From contig NZ_SHKR01000019.1 in NCBI RefSeq assembly GCF_004217145.1, positions 186,001-250,000 on the forward strand: a stretch of 64,000 nucleotides of DNA. The letters are read 5' to 3'. Below, piece by piece: positions 7,787 through 16,277 of this stretch. This DNA comes from Kribbella rubisoli (GTDB lineage Bacteria > Actinomycetota > Actinomycetes > Propionibacteriales > Kribbellaceae). Position 1 is the first letter of the stretch. Every line of letters begins with the position of its first letter. The position numbers and the translations under genes are program-made. The notes beneath the pieces are model-generated. The model did not search any database. It worked only from the letters and a program-made list of their open reading frames with translations, and had not been told where the DNA came from.

Positions 7787-8397
7787 CACTCGATGCCCTT
7801 CTGACCCTTCTGGCCGGCGTCCATCGGGTGCTTCAGCTTGGTCATCTCGGCGGCGAGGTCGGCGGCCTCGACGAGATTCGGATGGGCGTCGCGGCCGGTG
7901 ATCACGACGTACTGATGACCGGGCCGGTTGACGAGCGTGTCGACGACCTCGTCCACGTCGACCCAGCCCCACTTCATCGGGTAGGTGAACTCGTCCAGGA
8001 CATACAGGTCATGCGTCTGAGCGGCCAGCCGGCGCTGGATCTCGCGCCAGCCTTCGAGGGCGTCGGCGGCGTGGTCCTCCTCGGTGCCGGCCTTGCGCGA
8101 CCAGCTCCAGCCCTCGCCCATCTTGTGCCACTCGACCGGTCCACCCTGACCAGTTGCCTCATGCAACTGACCGAGGGCCTTGAACGCGCCCTCCTCGCCG
8201 ACCTTCCACTTCGCGCTCTTGACGAACTGGAACACGCCGATGTTCCAGCCCTGGTTCCAGGCCCGCAACGCCATCCCGAACGCGGCGGTCGACTTCCCCT
8301 TCATCTCGCCGGTGTGCACCATCAGCAGCGGACGGTTGCGGCGCTGGCGCGTGGTCAGGCCGTCCTCCGGTACGGCGACAGGCTGCCCCTTCGGCAT
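7783..8397 (-). CDS. cobO: cob(I)yrinic acid a,c-diamide adenosyltransferase
   Basis: A 204-residue BtuR/CobO/CobA-type corrinoid adenosyltransferase. It transfers the 5'-deoxyadenosyl group of ATP to Co(I) corrinoid. The P-loop GEMKGKST (30-37) follows the strand RPLLMVHT, and the family's NIGVFQFVK, DLYVLDEFTYPMKWGW and GRDAHPNLVEAADLAAEM segments are all present. The length is normal. It starts with ATG 1 nt after the chelatase gene's stop and its stop overlaps the cobB start, so the three genes are closely coupled. Confidence 0.95.
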   Translation of the reverse strand: MPKGQPVAVPEDGLTTRQRRNRPLLMVHTGEMKGKSTAAFGMALRAWNQGWNIGVFQFVKSAKWKVGEEGAFKALGQLHEATGQGGPVEWHKMGEGWSWSRKAGTEEDHAADALEGWREIQRRLAAQTHDLYVLDEFTYPMKWGWVDVDEVVDTLVNRPGHQYVVITGRDAHPNLVEAADLAAEMTKLKHPMDAGQKGQKGIEW

Positions 8398-8398
8398 C

Positions 8399-10465
8399 TC
8401 AGGCCACCTTCCGCTCGGTCACCGTCCGGACAAGGTTGCCAGCAGCAACGTCTCCGAGGTCGAGGTACTCCGCGCCGAGGTCGGCCGCGAGCTCCCCCGC
8501 CAGACCGAGCCGGACACCACGATGCGGCTCGCAGTCCACCACCACGGTCGCGATCCCGTGCTGGGCCAGCCATCCGGCGGCCTGGCGGGCGCGGGCGAAC
8601 GCGTTGTCGCCGTAGGTGGCGCGGCCGTCGGTGACGAGTACGAGGAGCGGGCGACGACGGGGATCGCGGATCGCGGCAATCCGCAGTGCCTCTGCTGCTT
8701 GGAGGAGCCCTTCGGCGAGCGGGGTGCGACCGCCGGTCGGGAGGGATTCGAGCCGTCGTACGGCGGTCTCCACGCTGCCCGTCGGCGGGAGGACGACCGT
8801 GGCCGTCGCGCCGCCGAACGTGACCAGGCCGACGGTGTCACGCCGCTGGTACGCATCGAGCAGCAGCGAGACGATCGCAGTCTTCACCTCGCCCATCCGC
8901 TTCTTCGTCCCCATCGAACCGGACGCATCGACGCAGAACAGCACGAGGTTGCCCTCACGCCCTTCGCGTACGGCGAGTCGCACGTCGGACGACCGTACGG
9001 TGAGCCCAGCGCCGACCCGCCCCCGAGCACGCTGATGCGGCGCCGCAGACCGAATAGTCGCGAGCAAGTGCGGCCGCCCGGACTCCCGTCCGGCGCGCGC
9101 CCGATCACCCACCACACGCCCAACCTCAGTAATAGCCCGAGACCGCCGCCCGGCCACTCCCGCACCAGCCGACTGAACACTCAGCAACCGCGCCTTGTAC
9201 GGAGACGAACTCCCGACCACATCGCCCACAGGCGCAGCCCCCGGCCGCTCGCCCGACTCCGAGTCGCCCGACCGATCCTCCGCCGAGCCCGGCTGGCCCG
9301 CCGAGTCCGCCAGGTCGCGGTCAGCCGAGTCCTGCGCGAGATCGCGATCCGGCGAGTCCGCCGCCGGGTCTCCGGCGTCCGCCTCTCCACCCGACCCGCC
9401 TGGCCCGCCAGGGCCGGGCGGGTTGTCGTCGGGATCAGTCGGCGGGGGCGTGCTGTTGTTGATTGCTTCTTCCAGTTGGTCGTCGTCCAGGCCCGGGGCG
9501 TCGAACGGGTTGCGGCGTTTGCGGTGCGGGAGCGCCAGCTTGGCAGCGGCCCGCACGTCTTCGACCTCGACGACAGTGCGCCCGGACCAGGCCGCGTGTG
9601 CCACCGCCGTACGCGCCGTGACGAGATCCGCACGCATCCCATCGACATCGAACGACGCGCAGATCTCGGCGATCTGCCGAAGCGCCGAGTCGGTCAGGAT
9701 CACCTCGGAGAGCAGGTCGCGCGCCTTGACGATGCGCTCGGCGAGCTTCCGCTGCGGACCGTCGTACCGCGCGACAAAGCCCTCCGGACCAGCCTCGTAC
9801 GTGAGCCGCGCCCGCATCACCTCAACGCGCACCGCGGGATCCCGACTGGCAACCACGTCCACCGTCAGACCGAACCGGTCGAGCAGCTGCGGCCGCAGCT
9901 CGCCCTCCTCCGGGTTCATCGTCCCAACCAGCACGAACCGCGCCGGGTGGGTCACCGAGACGCCATCCCGCTCAACGGTCGCCCGCCCCATCGCAGCAGC
10001 ATCGAGCAGTACGTCAACCAGATGGTCATGCAACAGATTGACCTCATCGACATACAGCAACCCACGATTGGCCGCCGCAAGCAGACCAGGCTCGTACGCC
10101 GTAACGCCTTCGGCCAAAGCCTTCTCCAAGTGCAGCGAACCGAGCACCCGATCCTCGGTCGCTCCCACCGGCAACTCGACCAGCCGCGCCGGCCGCACCG
10201 TCCCCTCACCCGTATGCGGACCATCCAGACAATCCGCGTCCGGCCGCTCGGGATCGCACGAGAAGCGGCACCCGGGTACGACGTCCACCGGCGGCAGGAT
10301 CTCGGTCAGCGCGCGGACCGCGGTCGACTTCGCCGTACCCTTCTCGCCCCGGATCAGCACGCCGCCGATCGCCGGTGAGATCGCGGCCAGGATCAGCGCG
10401 AGCTGGAGGTCCTCCATGCCGACCACGGCGGTGAACGGGAAACCGGTGGAAGCTGCAGGCCGCAT
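8399..10465 (-). CDS. fused ChlI/ChlD-type AAA+ plus von Willebrand A chelatase subunit (probable cobaltochelatase partner of CobN)
   Basis: A 688-residue protein. Residues 1-310 are a magnesium-chelatase-type AAA+ ATPase (Walker A GEKGTAKST at 40-48; LLYVDEVNLL Walker B; VGTMNPEEGELRPQLLDRFG sensor region). Residues 320-420 are an acidic, Gly/Ser-rich linker. Residues about 500-688 are a VWA domain with a complete MIDAS motif DASGS starting at D513. In B12-making actinobacteria such a fused subunit replaces CobS/CobT to drive cobalt insertion by CobN. The assignment to cobalt rather than magnesium rests on context: a cobalamin riboswitch in front and cobO-cobB behind. ATG at 10465 has a GAAGGGA ribosome site 10 nt upstream, within the riboswitch's 3' end. 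Confidence 0.9.
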   Translation of the reverse strand: MRPAASTGFPFTAVVGMEDLQLALILAAISPAIGGVLIRGEKGTAKSTAVRALTEILPPVDVVPGCRFSCDPERPDADCLDGPHTGEGTVRPARLVELPVGATEDRVLGSLHLEKALAEGVTAYEPGLLAAANRGLLYVDEVNLLHDHLVDVLLDAAAMGRATVERDGVSVTHPARFVLVGTMNPEEGELRPQLLDRFGLTVDVVASRDPAVRVEVMRARLTYEAGPEGFVARYDGPQRKLAERIVKARDLLSEVILTDSALRQIAEICASFDVDGMRADLVTARTAVAHAAWSGRTVVEVEDVRAAAKLALPHRKRRNPFDAPGLDDDQLEEAINNSTPPPTDPDDNPPGPGGPGGSGGEADAGDPAADSPDRDLAQDSADRDLADSAGQPGSAEDRSGDSESGERPGAAPVGDVVGSSSPYKARLLSVQSAGAGVAGRRSRAITEVGRVVGDRARAGRESGRPHLLATIRSAAPHQRARGRVGAGLTVRSSDVRLAVREGREGNLVLFCVDASGSMGTKKRMGEVKTAIVSLLLDAYQRRDTVGLVTFGGATATVVLPPTGSVETAVRRLESLPTGGRTPLAEGLLQAAEALRIAAIRDPRRRPLLVLVTDGRATYGDNAFARARQAAGWLAQHGIATVVVDCEPHRGVRLGLAGELAADLGAEYLDLGDVAAGNLVRTVTERKVA

Positions 10466-10473
10466 CGGCGGTG

Positions 10474-10660
10474 GGTCCCTTCGTCGAGCGGGTGTCCACG
10501 CCCGCTACGGCTGGTACGCCGTACCGCGGAGACCGCGACCCGGCGGACGACCGCGGATGTCCTGGCTTCCGGGAGGCAGCGAACTGCCTCCCGGTCACAG
10601 TGGCGGGACCGCCCCGGACTCCCAGCCTCAGCCAGTCACCGGTGTTCCTCCACAGCCGTC
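10474..10660 (-). promoter_or_regulatory. cobalamin riboswitch upstream of the chelatase-cobO-cobB unit
   Basis: On the minus strand the leader holds the conserved core of the AdoCbl riboswitch: GGAGTCCGGGGCGGTCCC, then the B12-box CCCGCCACTGTGA (plus-strand TCACAGTGGCGGG at 10605-10617), a strong hairpin (CCGGGAGGCAG/CTGCCTCCCGG), GCCAGGACA, and a 3' block GGCGTGGACACCCG just before the ribosome site. Boundaries are estimated. Binding of adenosylcobalamin should block translation of the chelatase gene. The same blocks recur at 19985-20107. Confidence 0.92.
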
Positions 10661-10705
10661 GCGCCGATCATGGCACACCTGGCCGACCGCCCGGGGCGCG
10701 GGTGA

Positions 10706-12082
10706 TCAGCTGGGCCGTACTGCGTTCCACAGGTAGGTGTCGCGGCCGAACATGCCGCCGCCCGGTGTCAGTTGCTTGTCGTCGGACTCGAACGCCACGT
10801 GCTGGCCGTCGGCCGAGATGGCCGGGCCGACGCTGCCGATCCTGCCTCCGAACGGGTCGGTCTGGTCCTGGGCATGGGTGATCCAGACCAGGGAGCCGGT
10901 CTTGCGGTCGAGCCGGAACACGTCCGCGAGGATGCCTGAATCTCCACTCGTCAGGAGCGCGGGTGTCGAGAACGTCACATACCGCCCGTCAGCGGAGACG
11001 CCACTGCGGAAGACCGGACCGACGGCCGTCGAGGGATTGCCCTGGGAGTCGGCAGAGATCAGTTGCAGCCGGTTGGTCCGCAGATCACGCAGCCAGACGT
11101 TCGGGATCGGGTCGATGCCGACGCCGAGCCAGGAGATCTGGGTGAAGACGACGTACCGGCCGTCGTTCGAGAAGCTCGGATAGGCGGCCTCGACGATGAT
11201 GGACCGCGGGTCGTGCGTCGCACCCAGCGAGACGGGTCGGGTCTTGTCCGCCGTGCGATCGCGGACGTACAGGATGATGTCGGTGATCGGCGGCGCCGGC
11301 GGGACGGGCACCAGCTCGGCCGGCGTTCCGAAGGCCACCCGGCGACCGTCGCCCGAGATCGCGGACAGGTTCGAGAAGGTGTTGAGCTGACCTCCGTCCG
11401 AGCTCACCGAGACCCGCTCGGTCCGCTGGGTCCGGAGGTCGCGGACGAACACGTCCTGCGTGTCGTTGGTGTCGCCAACGACGAGGTTGGTCGCGGCCGA
11501 CGTGAACGCCACGTGGCTGCCGTCGGCCGAGATCTCCGACCCGACCGAGCTCAGGTTTCCCTGACCCTGGCTGCCCACCGAGACAAGCGTCGTACGCCCG
11601 GTCTTCAGGTCGCGCAGGAAGACATCGCCTTCGCCGCCGTTCGTGTCACCGGGGACCAGGTTCGAGGCGAACGAGGTGAAGGCGACGTACCGCCCGTCGG
11701 CCGAGATCGACCCCTCCCGGCTCTCGCCGTTCCCCTGCACGCCACCGTCGCCGACCGAGACGCGGGTCGTCCGCCCACGCACCAGGTCCCGGACGAACAC
11801 GTCCCGCTGACCGTTGGTGTCGCCGGGCACAAGATCAGTGGCGTACGACGAGAAGACGACGTACCGCCCGTGGGCCGACACCCCTAGCCCCTTCTGCGTC
11901 CCGGCGGCCGACTCACCATCACCGCCGACCCCAGCCGGCGTGACCGACACCAGGTCGATCGAGTCACCCAACTGATCACCGGCAACCGCCGGCGCACTGG
12001 CCCCTCCCCCGACAACCGCAGCGACGGCAACCACTGCGAGAACAGTTCGAATCGGCCTCTGGACAAGGCGAAAACTCTCCAT
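10706..12082 (-). CDS. exported TolB/PD40-like beta-propeller protein
   Basis: A 458-residue protein with a signal peptide (VLAVVAVAAVVGGGASAPAVAG, residues 15-36) followed by about six to seven copies of a roughly 50-residue blade. The consensus is ISADGRYVAFTS-x-ATNLVPGDTNG-x-x-DVFVRDL-x-TG-x-T-x-RVSV. The SADGRYVAF and DVFVRD elements are typical of WD40-like PD40 propellers, and DTNGQRDVF resembles a calcium-binding loop. The blades align along the whole mature protein with no catalytic domain, so a binding or scaffold role outside the cell is likely; the ligand is unknown. A GGGGGAC ribosome site precedes the ATG. It runs divergently from the LuxR-type gene and ends upstream of the cobalamin riboswitch. 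Confidence 0.8.
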   Translation of the reverse strand: MESFRLVQRPIRTVLAVVAVAAVVGGGASAPAVAGDQLGDSIDLVSVTPAGVGGDGESAAGTQKGLGVSAHGRYVVFSSYATDLVPGDTNGQRDVFVRDLVRGRTTRVSVGDGGVQGNGESREGSISADGRYVAFTSFASNLVPGDTNGGEGDVFLRDLKTGRTTLVSVGSQGQGNLSSVGSEISADGSHVAFTSAATNLVVGDTNDTQDVFVRDLRTQRTERVSVSSDGGQLNTFSNLSAISGDGRRVAFGTPAELVPVPPAPPITDIILYVRDRTADKTRPVSLGATHDPRSIIVEAAYPSFSNDGRYVVFTQISWLGVGIDPIPNVWLRDLRTNRLQLISADSQGNPSTAVGPVFRSGVSADGRYVTFSTPALLTSGDSGILADVFRLDRKTGSLVWITHAQDQTDPFGGRIGSVGPAISADGQHVAFESDDKQLTPGGGMFGRDTYLWNAVRPS

Positions 12083-12209
12083 GATGTCCCCCTTCGGACA
12101 CCAACTGAGATGCGTCGCACAACGCTGAAGTTATGCCCCGAAAACACTCAAACGCTTGCAATCGCCGGCGGGTGGTGCGAACTGGGGCTGAGGTGTTCAC
12201 TGAGTATGC

Positions 12210-15128
12210 ATGGGGGGTCTGCGGCCCGATCATCGATTCGCCGGACGCGTTGCCGAACAACAGTTTCTCGGCGAGGTACTGCGTGATGCCGTGGCCGGCC
12301 ATCCGCGGGCGGTCGTCGTTCATGGCGAAGCCGGTATCGGCAAGACGCGCCTGATCCGTGAGATCTGTGGAAGTTCGGAGCTCCAGGTCCTCTGGGGTTC
12401 CTGCGTACGTTTCGGCGGCGCCTCGGTTCCGTTCGCGCCGATCATCGGGCTGCTGCAGGACTGGCTGGCTCGGGCGGATGCCGGCGAACGAGCCGAGGTG
12501 CTCGACGGGATCGATGGTCTGGCGGCTTTGCTGCCCTCGCTCGGAGGCAGCACTGTCGCCACGACCCGGCTGCCGGTCCTGGTCGATCTGGCGACCAACC
12601 GGATTGCGCAACGACGTCCGACAGTCCTCGTCGTCGACGATCTGCAGTGGGCCGACGTCGCATCGCTCGACGTGTTGTCGTACCTGATCGCAGGTTTCCG
12701 GGACCAGCCGTTGGTGCTGATCGCGACCAGCCGGACCGAGGAACGACCCGAGGGTCATCCGCTCCATGCCTGGCTGGCGGACATGCGGCGGATGCCGTTG
12801 TTCAGCGAGATCCGGTTGGAGCCACTGGACCTGGATGCCACCAGCGCTCAGATCGAAGGCTTGCTGGGCATGGCGCCTGACCCCGGGCTCGTCGCCGAGG
12901 TTCTGGCCAGGTCGGACGGAAATCCGTACCTGATCGAGCTGATGGTTCGCGGTCTGTCCGGATCGGAACACACCCTCCCCGCGATCGTCCCGGTGGCGCT
13001 GCGCGAAGCCCTGCTCGCCGCCTGGCACAGCCTGTCCGACGAGGCGCGGCTGGTAAGCAGGATCCTCGCCGTCGGCGGCCGGCCGACGTCATCCGCCGTA
13101 CTGACCGAGGTCTCGGCCGGCCACGGACTCAAGGCGGACCTGATCAGCCACTGGCTGTCGGAGGCGCAGGATCGCGGCGTGACGACCACCGCCGGTGGCG
13201 GCAGCTGGTGGTTCCGGCACCCGCTGCTTGCCGAGGTGCTGTACGACGGACTCTCGCCGGACGAAGCCGCCGACCTCCACGTCCGCTACATCCGAGTGCT
13301 GGACGAGCGGCCCACTGAGGTGACGGCCGCTGACCTCGCCGTCCACCACGAGAAGGCCGGCAACATCGATGCCACGTATCGCTGGTCACTCGTTGCGGCA
13401 GATCAGGCGGCGCGGCTGAGGGCGCCCGCGGAAGAGGCGATCGAGCTCCGCCGGGCGTGTGCGGTCTGGCAGTCGGTGTCACCGGCCATCCGCGGAACGC
13501 TCGACGACAGGATCGGACTGCTACGACGGACGAGCCTGGTGTGCGACCGAGCCGGCCTGCCGGAAGTCGTCGTGACGCTTCTCACCGAGGCTTTGAGCCT
13601 GGTGGACGAAGCGCAGGATCCAGGGCTGGCCTGCGAGCTGATGATCGTGCTGGCAAACGCCCGCTGGCAGTTGACAACGCCCGGGGCGGTGCACCTGGAA
13701 GAGATCCGCGCAGCGATTGCGCTGACCGAGGACATCCCGGACAGCGCTGGGCGCGCCGTCGCATTCGCCGAGCTGGCGGAGTACGAGGACATGTACGGCA
13801 TGCCGGACAGCACTGGCCATGCGGAGGAATCCGTCCGGGTCGCGTTGCGGTCGGGCTCGCCGGCGGCTCTCGGCAGAGCACTCTGCGCCCGCGCGGCCGT
13901 GTACGACAGGTCAGCACCGCTGGATTCGCTCGCCGACGCGGATCGCTCGGAGCAGTTGGCACGGTCCTGCGGCGATCTCGACACCTCCGTCAACGCCGGC
14001 ATCTGGCGCTTCGACGCCCTGCATGCACTCGGCCGGCGAGACGAAGCAGCTGACGTCACGCGCGCGGCCTACCACGACGCCGTCGCCGGCGGCGCCGGCA
14101 TCTGGGCCTACTTCCTCGCCTACCAGGCTGCCCTCGAGCTGATCGACCTCGGCCGCTGGGGCGAGTGCCGGGCGATGCTGCGATCAGCCGTGGCGGCACG
14201 TTGCAACGGCATCCCCGGAGCAGGGATCAGGTTGGCCGCGAGCCTGCTGGCGGTGCGATCGGGGCGGATCGAGGAGGGGCGGCAGCATTTCGATCGGGCG
14301 CTCGAGCTGGTCTCCGAGGACTTCAACCCGCTCCGCCCGGTGATGACCGTCACCGGTATCGAACTGATGAGCGCCGAAGGTCACGTCGCCGACGCCGTGA
14401 GCTGGGCTCGCCCCCGGCTGTCGGTTCCCGAATATCCCGAGCCGGACGACGACGAGGCGCTTCCGGTGTATGCGTTCGCAGCGGCCGAGACCGCCCGGAA
14501 CGCCGGTCAGCACGGCCTCGCGGCCTCGGAGTCGGTCGACGGCGTTCTTGCCGACTGGGCGTGGGAGCCGTTCGCCCACGCCCTCGGTGGGGTGGATGCC
14601 CAGTCGATGAAACGGTCGCTGGTGGCGGCCGAGCTGGCCCGCTGCCGCAACACCGCGGATCAATCGGACCTGTGGCGTCAGGTCATCGAAACCGCGAGTA
14701 CGGCGGGAAGTCGCTGGCACGAGGCCGTGGCCCGGTGGCGCTGCGCCGAGGCGGGCTTGACGAGCGGCTGGCCGCCGTCGAAGGCGGGCGAGCTGCTGCG
14801 GCAGGCGCATCTCCGCGCGGTCGAACTCGGTGCCCGGCCCTTGCAGACCGAGATCGAGTCGCTGGCCCGCCGGTCGAAGATCGATCTCAGCGCGCCGATC
14901 CCGGTCGTGCAGGATGCCGGCGACGCACGGTTGGCGGGGCTCACCGAGCGCGAGCGGGAGGTGCTGTCGTTCCTGGTGGCCGGCCGGTCCAACGGCGAGA
15001 TCGCGAAGGAGCTCTTCATCAGCGACAAGACGGTCAGCGTGCATGTGTCCAACATTCTTCGGAAGACCGGGACGACGAGCCGGGTGGCGGCCGCCGCTCT
15101 GGCTGAGCGACGGCCGCCGGGTCAGTGA
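12210..15128 (+). CDS. large LuxR-family (LAL/MalT-like) ATP-binding transcriptional regulator
   Basis: A 972-residue protein with an N-terminal STAND/AAA ATPase (Walker A GEAGIGKT at 39-46, Walker B VLVVDDLQWAD), a long helical TPR-like middle and a C-terminal LuxR helix-turn-helix (LTEREREVLSFLVAGRSNGE, then ISDKTVSVHVSNILRKTG). This is the LAL architecture: an inducer binds the sensor region, ATP drives oligomerisation, and the HTH binds DNA. The ATG at 12210 follows an in-frame TGA at 12201, so an upstream start is excluded; no strong ribosome site is visible. Its stop overlaps by 7 bp the convergent gene for a small exported protein, a possible target (see 15462-15495). Confidence 0.9.
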   Translation: MGGLRPDHRFAGRVAEQQFLGEVLRDAVAGHPRAVVVHGEAGIGKTRLIREICGSSELQVLWGSCVRFGGASVPFAPIIGLLQDWLARADAGERAEVLDGIDGLAALLPSLGGSTVATTRLPVLVDLATNRIAQRRPTVLVVDDLQWADVASLDVLSYLIAGFRDQPLVLIATSRTEERPEGHPLHAWLADMRRMPLFSEIRLEPLDLDATSAQIEGLLGMAPDPGLVAEVLARSDGNPYLIELMVRGLSGSEHTLPAIVPVALREALLAAWHSLSDEARLVSRILAVGGRPTSSAVLTEVSAGHGLKADLISHWLSEAQDRGVTTTAGGGSWWFRHPLLAEVLYDGLSPDEAADLHVRYIRVLDERPTEVTAADLAVHHEKAGNIDATYRWSLVAADQAARLRAPAEEAIELRRACAVWQSVSPAIRGTLDDRIGLLRRTSLVCDRAGLPEVVVTLLTEALSLVDEAQDPGLACELMIVLANARWQLTTPGAVHLEEIRAAIALTEDIPDSAGRAVAFAELAEYEDMYGMPDSTGHAEESVRVALRSGSPAALGRALCARAAVYDRSAPLDSLADADRSEQLARSCGDLDTSVNAGIWRFDALHALGRRDEAADVTRAAYHDAVAGGAGIWAYFLAYQAALELIDLGRWGECRAMLRSAVAARCNGIPGAGIRLAASLLAVRSGRIEEGRQHFDRALELVSEDFNPLRPVMTVTGIELMSAEGHVADAVSWARPRLSVPEYPEPDDDEALPVYAFAAAETARNAGQHGLAASESVDGVLADWAWEPFAHALGGVDAQSMKRSLVAAELARCRNTADQSDLWRQVIETASTAGSRWHEAVARWRCAEAGLTSGWPPSKAGELLRQAHLRAVELGARPLQTEIESLARRSKIDLSAPIPVVQDAGDARLAGLTEREREVLSFLVAGRSNGEIAKELFISDKTVSVHVSNILRKTGTTSRVAAAALAERRPPGQ

Positions 15129-15391
15129 ACCTGCGCTGGATGGCGACGCCGATAGGCCCAGAGGACTGCCAGGGCGATGCCGGCGCCGCCGATGGCGCTC
15201 GCACCGGCCTGCACGGCCTCGGTGACGGCGTCGTCGACCTGGATCGTCGCTCCCGGGTCGTGGACAACCACGACAGGCGTGCGGTAGTCGTCCTCCGGGT
15301 CGATCGGGTACGCCGATGCCTGGACCGCGCCGGCCACGGCGAACCCGCAAGCTACGACGGGTACTGCGATGAAGGTGCAGATGTGCTTCAC
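15122..15391 (-). CDS. small exported protein with C-terminal membrane segment, unknown function
   Basis: An 89-residue protein with an N-terminal signal sequence (CTFIAVPVVACGFAVAGAVQ, cleavage near ASAYP), an acidic exposed middle (PIDPEDDYRTPVVVVHDPG) and a C-terminal hydrophobic helix (AIGGAGIALAVLWAYRR) ending in basic residues. This gives a membrane-tethered protein with about 35 exposed residues. A very good ribosome site (GAGGAGGAACC) precedes the GTG, which supports a real gene. I do not recognise the family. The last 7 bp overlap the convergent LuxR-type regulator gene. Confidence 0.7.
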   Translation of the reverse strand: MKHICTFIAVPVVACGFAVAGAVQASAYPIDPEDDYRTPVVVVHDPGATIQVDDAVTEAVQAGASAIGGAGIALAVLWAYRRRHPAQVH

Positions 15392-15461
15392 GGTTCCTCC
15401 TCACGGCGCGGATCGCCGTCTGCATTCACCGTGCGGCCGGACCACCGGTCACCACATCCGG

Positions 15462-15495
15462 CGTTCCCCCTCAGATCCGCGACGTACCCCCTTAG
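15462..15495. promoter_or_regulatory. tandem CGTWCCCCCTYAG repeats, candidate operator
   Basis: CGTTCCCCCTCAG (15462-15474) and CGTACCCCCTTAG (15483-15495) are two 13-bp repeats matching at 11 of 13 positions. They are offset by 21 bp, two helical turns, and lie 71-104 bp upstream of the small exported protein's start. The spacing suits a dimeric helix-turn-helix protein; the neighbouring LuxR-type regulator is the obvious candidate (inference). Confidence 0.4.
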
Positions 15496-15500
15496 CCGCC

Positions 15501-16265
15501 TCAGGCGAGGCGTTTCGCGAGGGCGGTAGCGGCTGCGTCGTCCTTGACCTCGCCGATGCCGACGATCGGGGTGACGGTGACGAAGCCCTCGGCCAGGAGC
15601 GCCTCGTCGGTGTCGGGGATCGGGTTGGCGCGTGGGGGTTCGAGTTCGATCATCGGCTCGCCTGTGGGGGCGGTTGCGCCGATGACGCGGGAGCGCTTGA
15701 TCGGGGCCAGGGAGGCGTGCCGTACGCCGGACAGCTGGTCGAGGGGGCGGTCAGGGACGTTGATCGTGAGCACTGTGCCGGCCGGCTCGTCGACGATCCA
15801 GCCAAGGGCCTCTCCGGCGATCGTCGCGGCGGTCGGCCAGTGGCCCGGGTCCTCGGAGTCGATGCTCACGGCAACCGCCGACGTACCCTGACCGGCCGCC
15901 GTCAGCGCCGCGGCCACCGTCCCGGAGTGGAAGATCGGTACGCCGATGTTGTGCCCGCGGTTGATCCCGGACAGCACCAGATCCGGCGCCCGACCGAACG
16001 CTCCGACGTTCGCCAGTGTCACCGCGAGTGCCGGCGTCCCCTCGATCCCGGTGAACGTGACGCCGTTCTCGACGTCCGACTCGGTCCGGATCGGCCGCCC
16101 GACCATCCTGGCCCGCGCGGAGCCGACACCGCTCTCGTCGAGCAACGGCGCGACCACGACTACGTCGTACCCGAGCTCGGCGATCGCCGGCGCGAGCGCA
16201 CGGATCCCCGGTGCGAGATAGCCGTCGTCGTTGGTGATCAGGACTCGTAGCTGCTCAGCGGGCAT
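15501..16265 (-). CDS. surE: 5'/3'-nucleotidase SurE
   Basis: A 254-residue SurE-family metal-dependent phosphatase that removes phosphate from nucleoside monophosphates. The metal site NDDG (12-15) follows the first strand (RVLITNDDGYLAPGI), and the family blocks DLVLSGINRGHNIG and HSGTVAAALTAA are intact. The ATG at 16265 is preceded by GGTGGA at a proper distance; a TTG 12 nt upstream is less likely. The gene follows cobN with a 12-bp gap on the same strand, so it probably shares the cobN transcript and riboswitch control, although no known role ties SurE to B12 synthesis. Confidence 0.9.
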   Translation of the reverse strand: MPAEQLRVLITNDDGYLAPGIRALAPAIAELGYDVVVVAPLLDESGVGSARARMVGRPIRTESDVENGVTFTGIEGTPALAVTLANVGAFGRAPDLVLSGINRGHNIGVPIFHSGTVAAALTAAGQGTSAVAVSIDSEDPGHWPTAATIAGEALGWIVDEPAGTVLTINVPDRPLDQLSGVRHASLAPIKRSRVIGATAPTGEPMIELEPPRANPIPDTDEALLAEGFVTVTPIVGIGEVKDDAAATALAKRLA

Positions 16266-16277
16266 GCGTCCACCCAA

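Noticed and set aside
8180..10378. Plus-strand open frame of 732 codons over the chelatase gene
   Set aside because: Antisense to a chelatase with complete AAA+ and VWA motifs; no coherent product.
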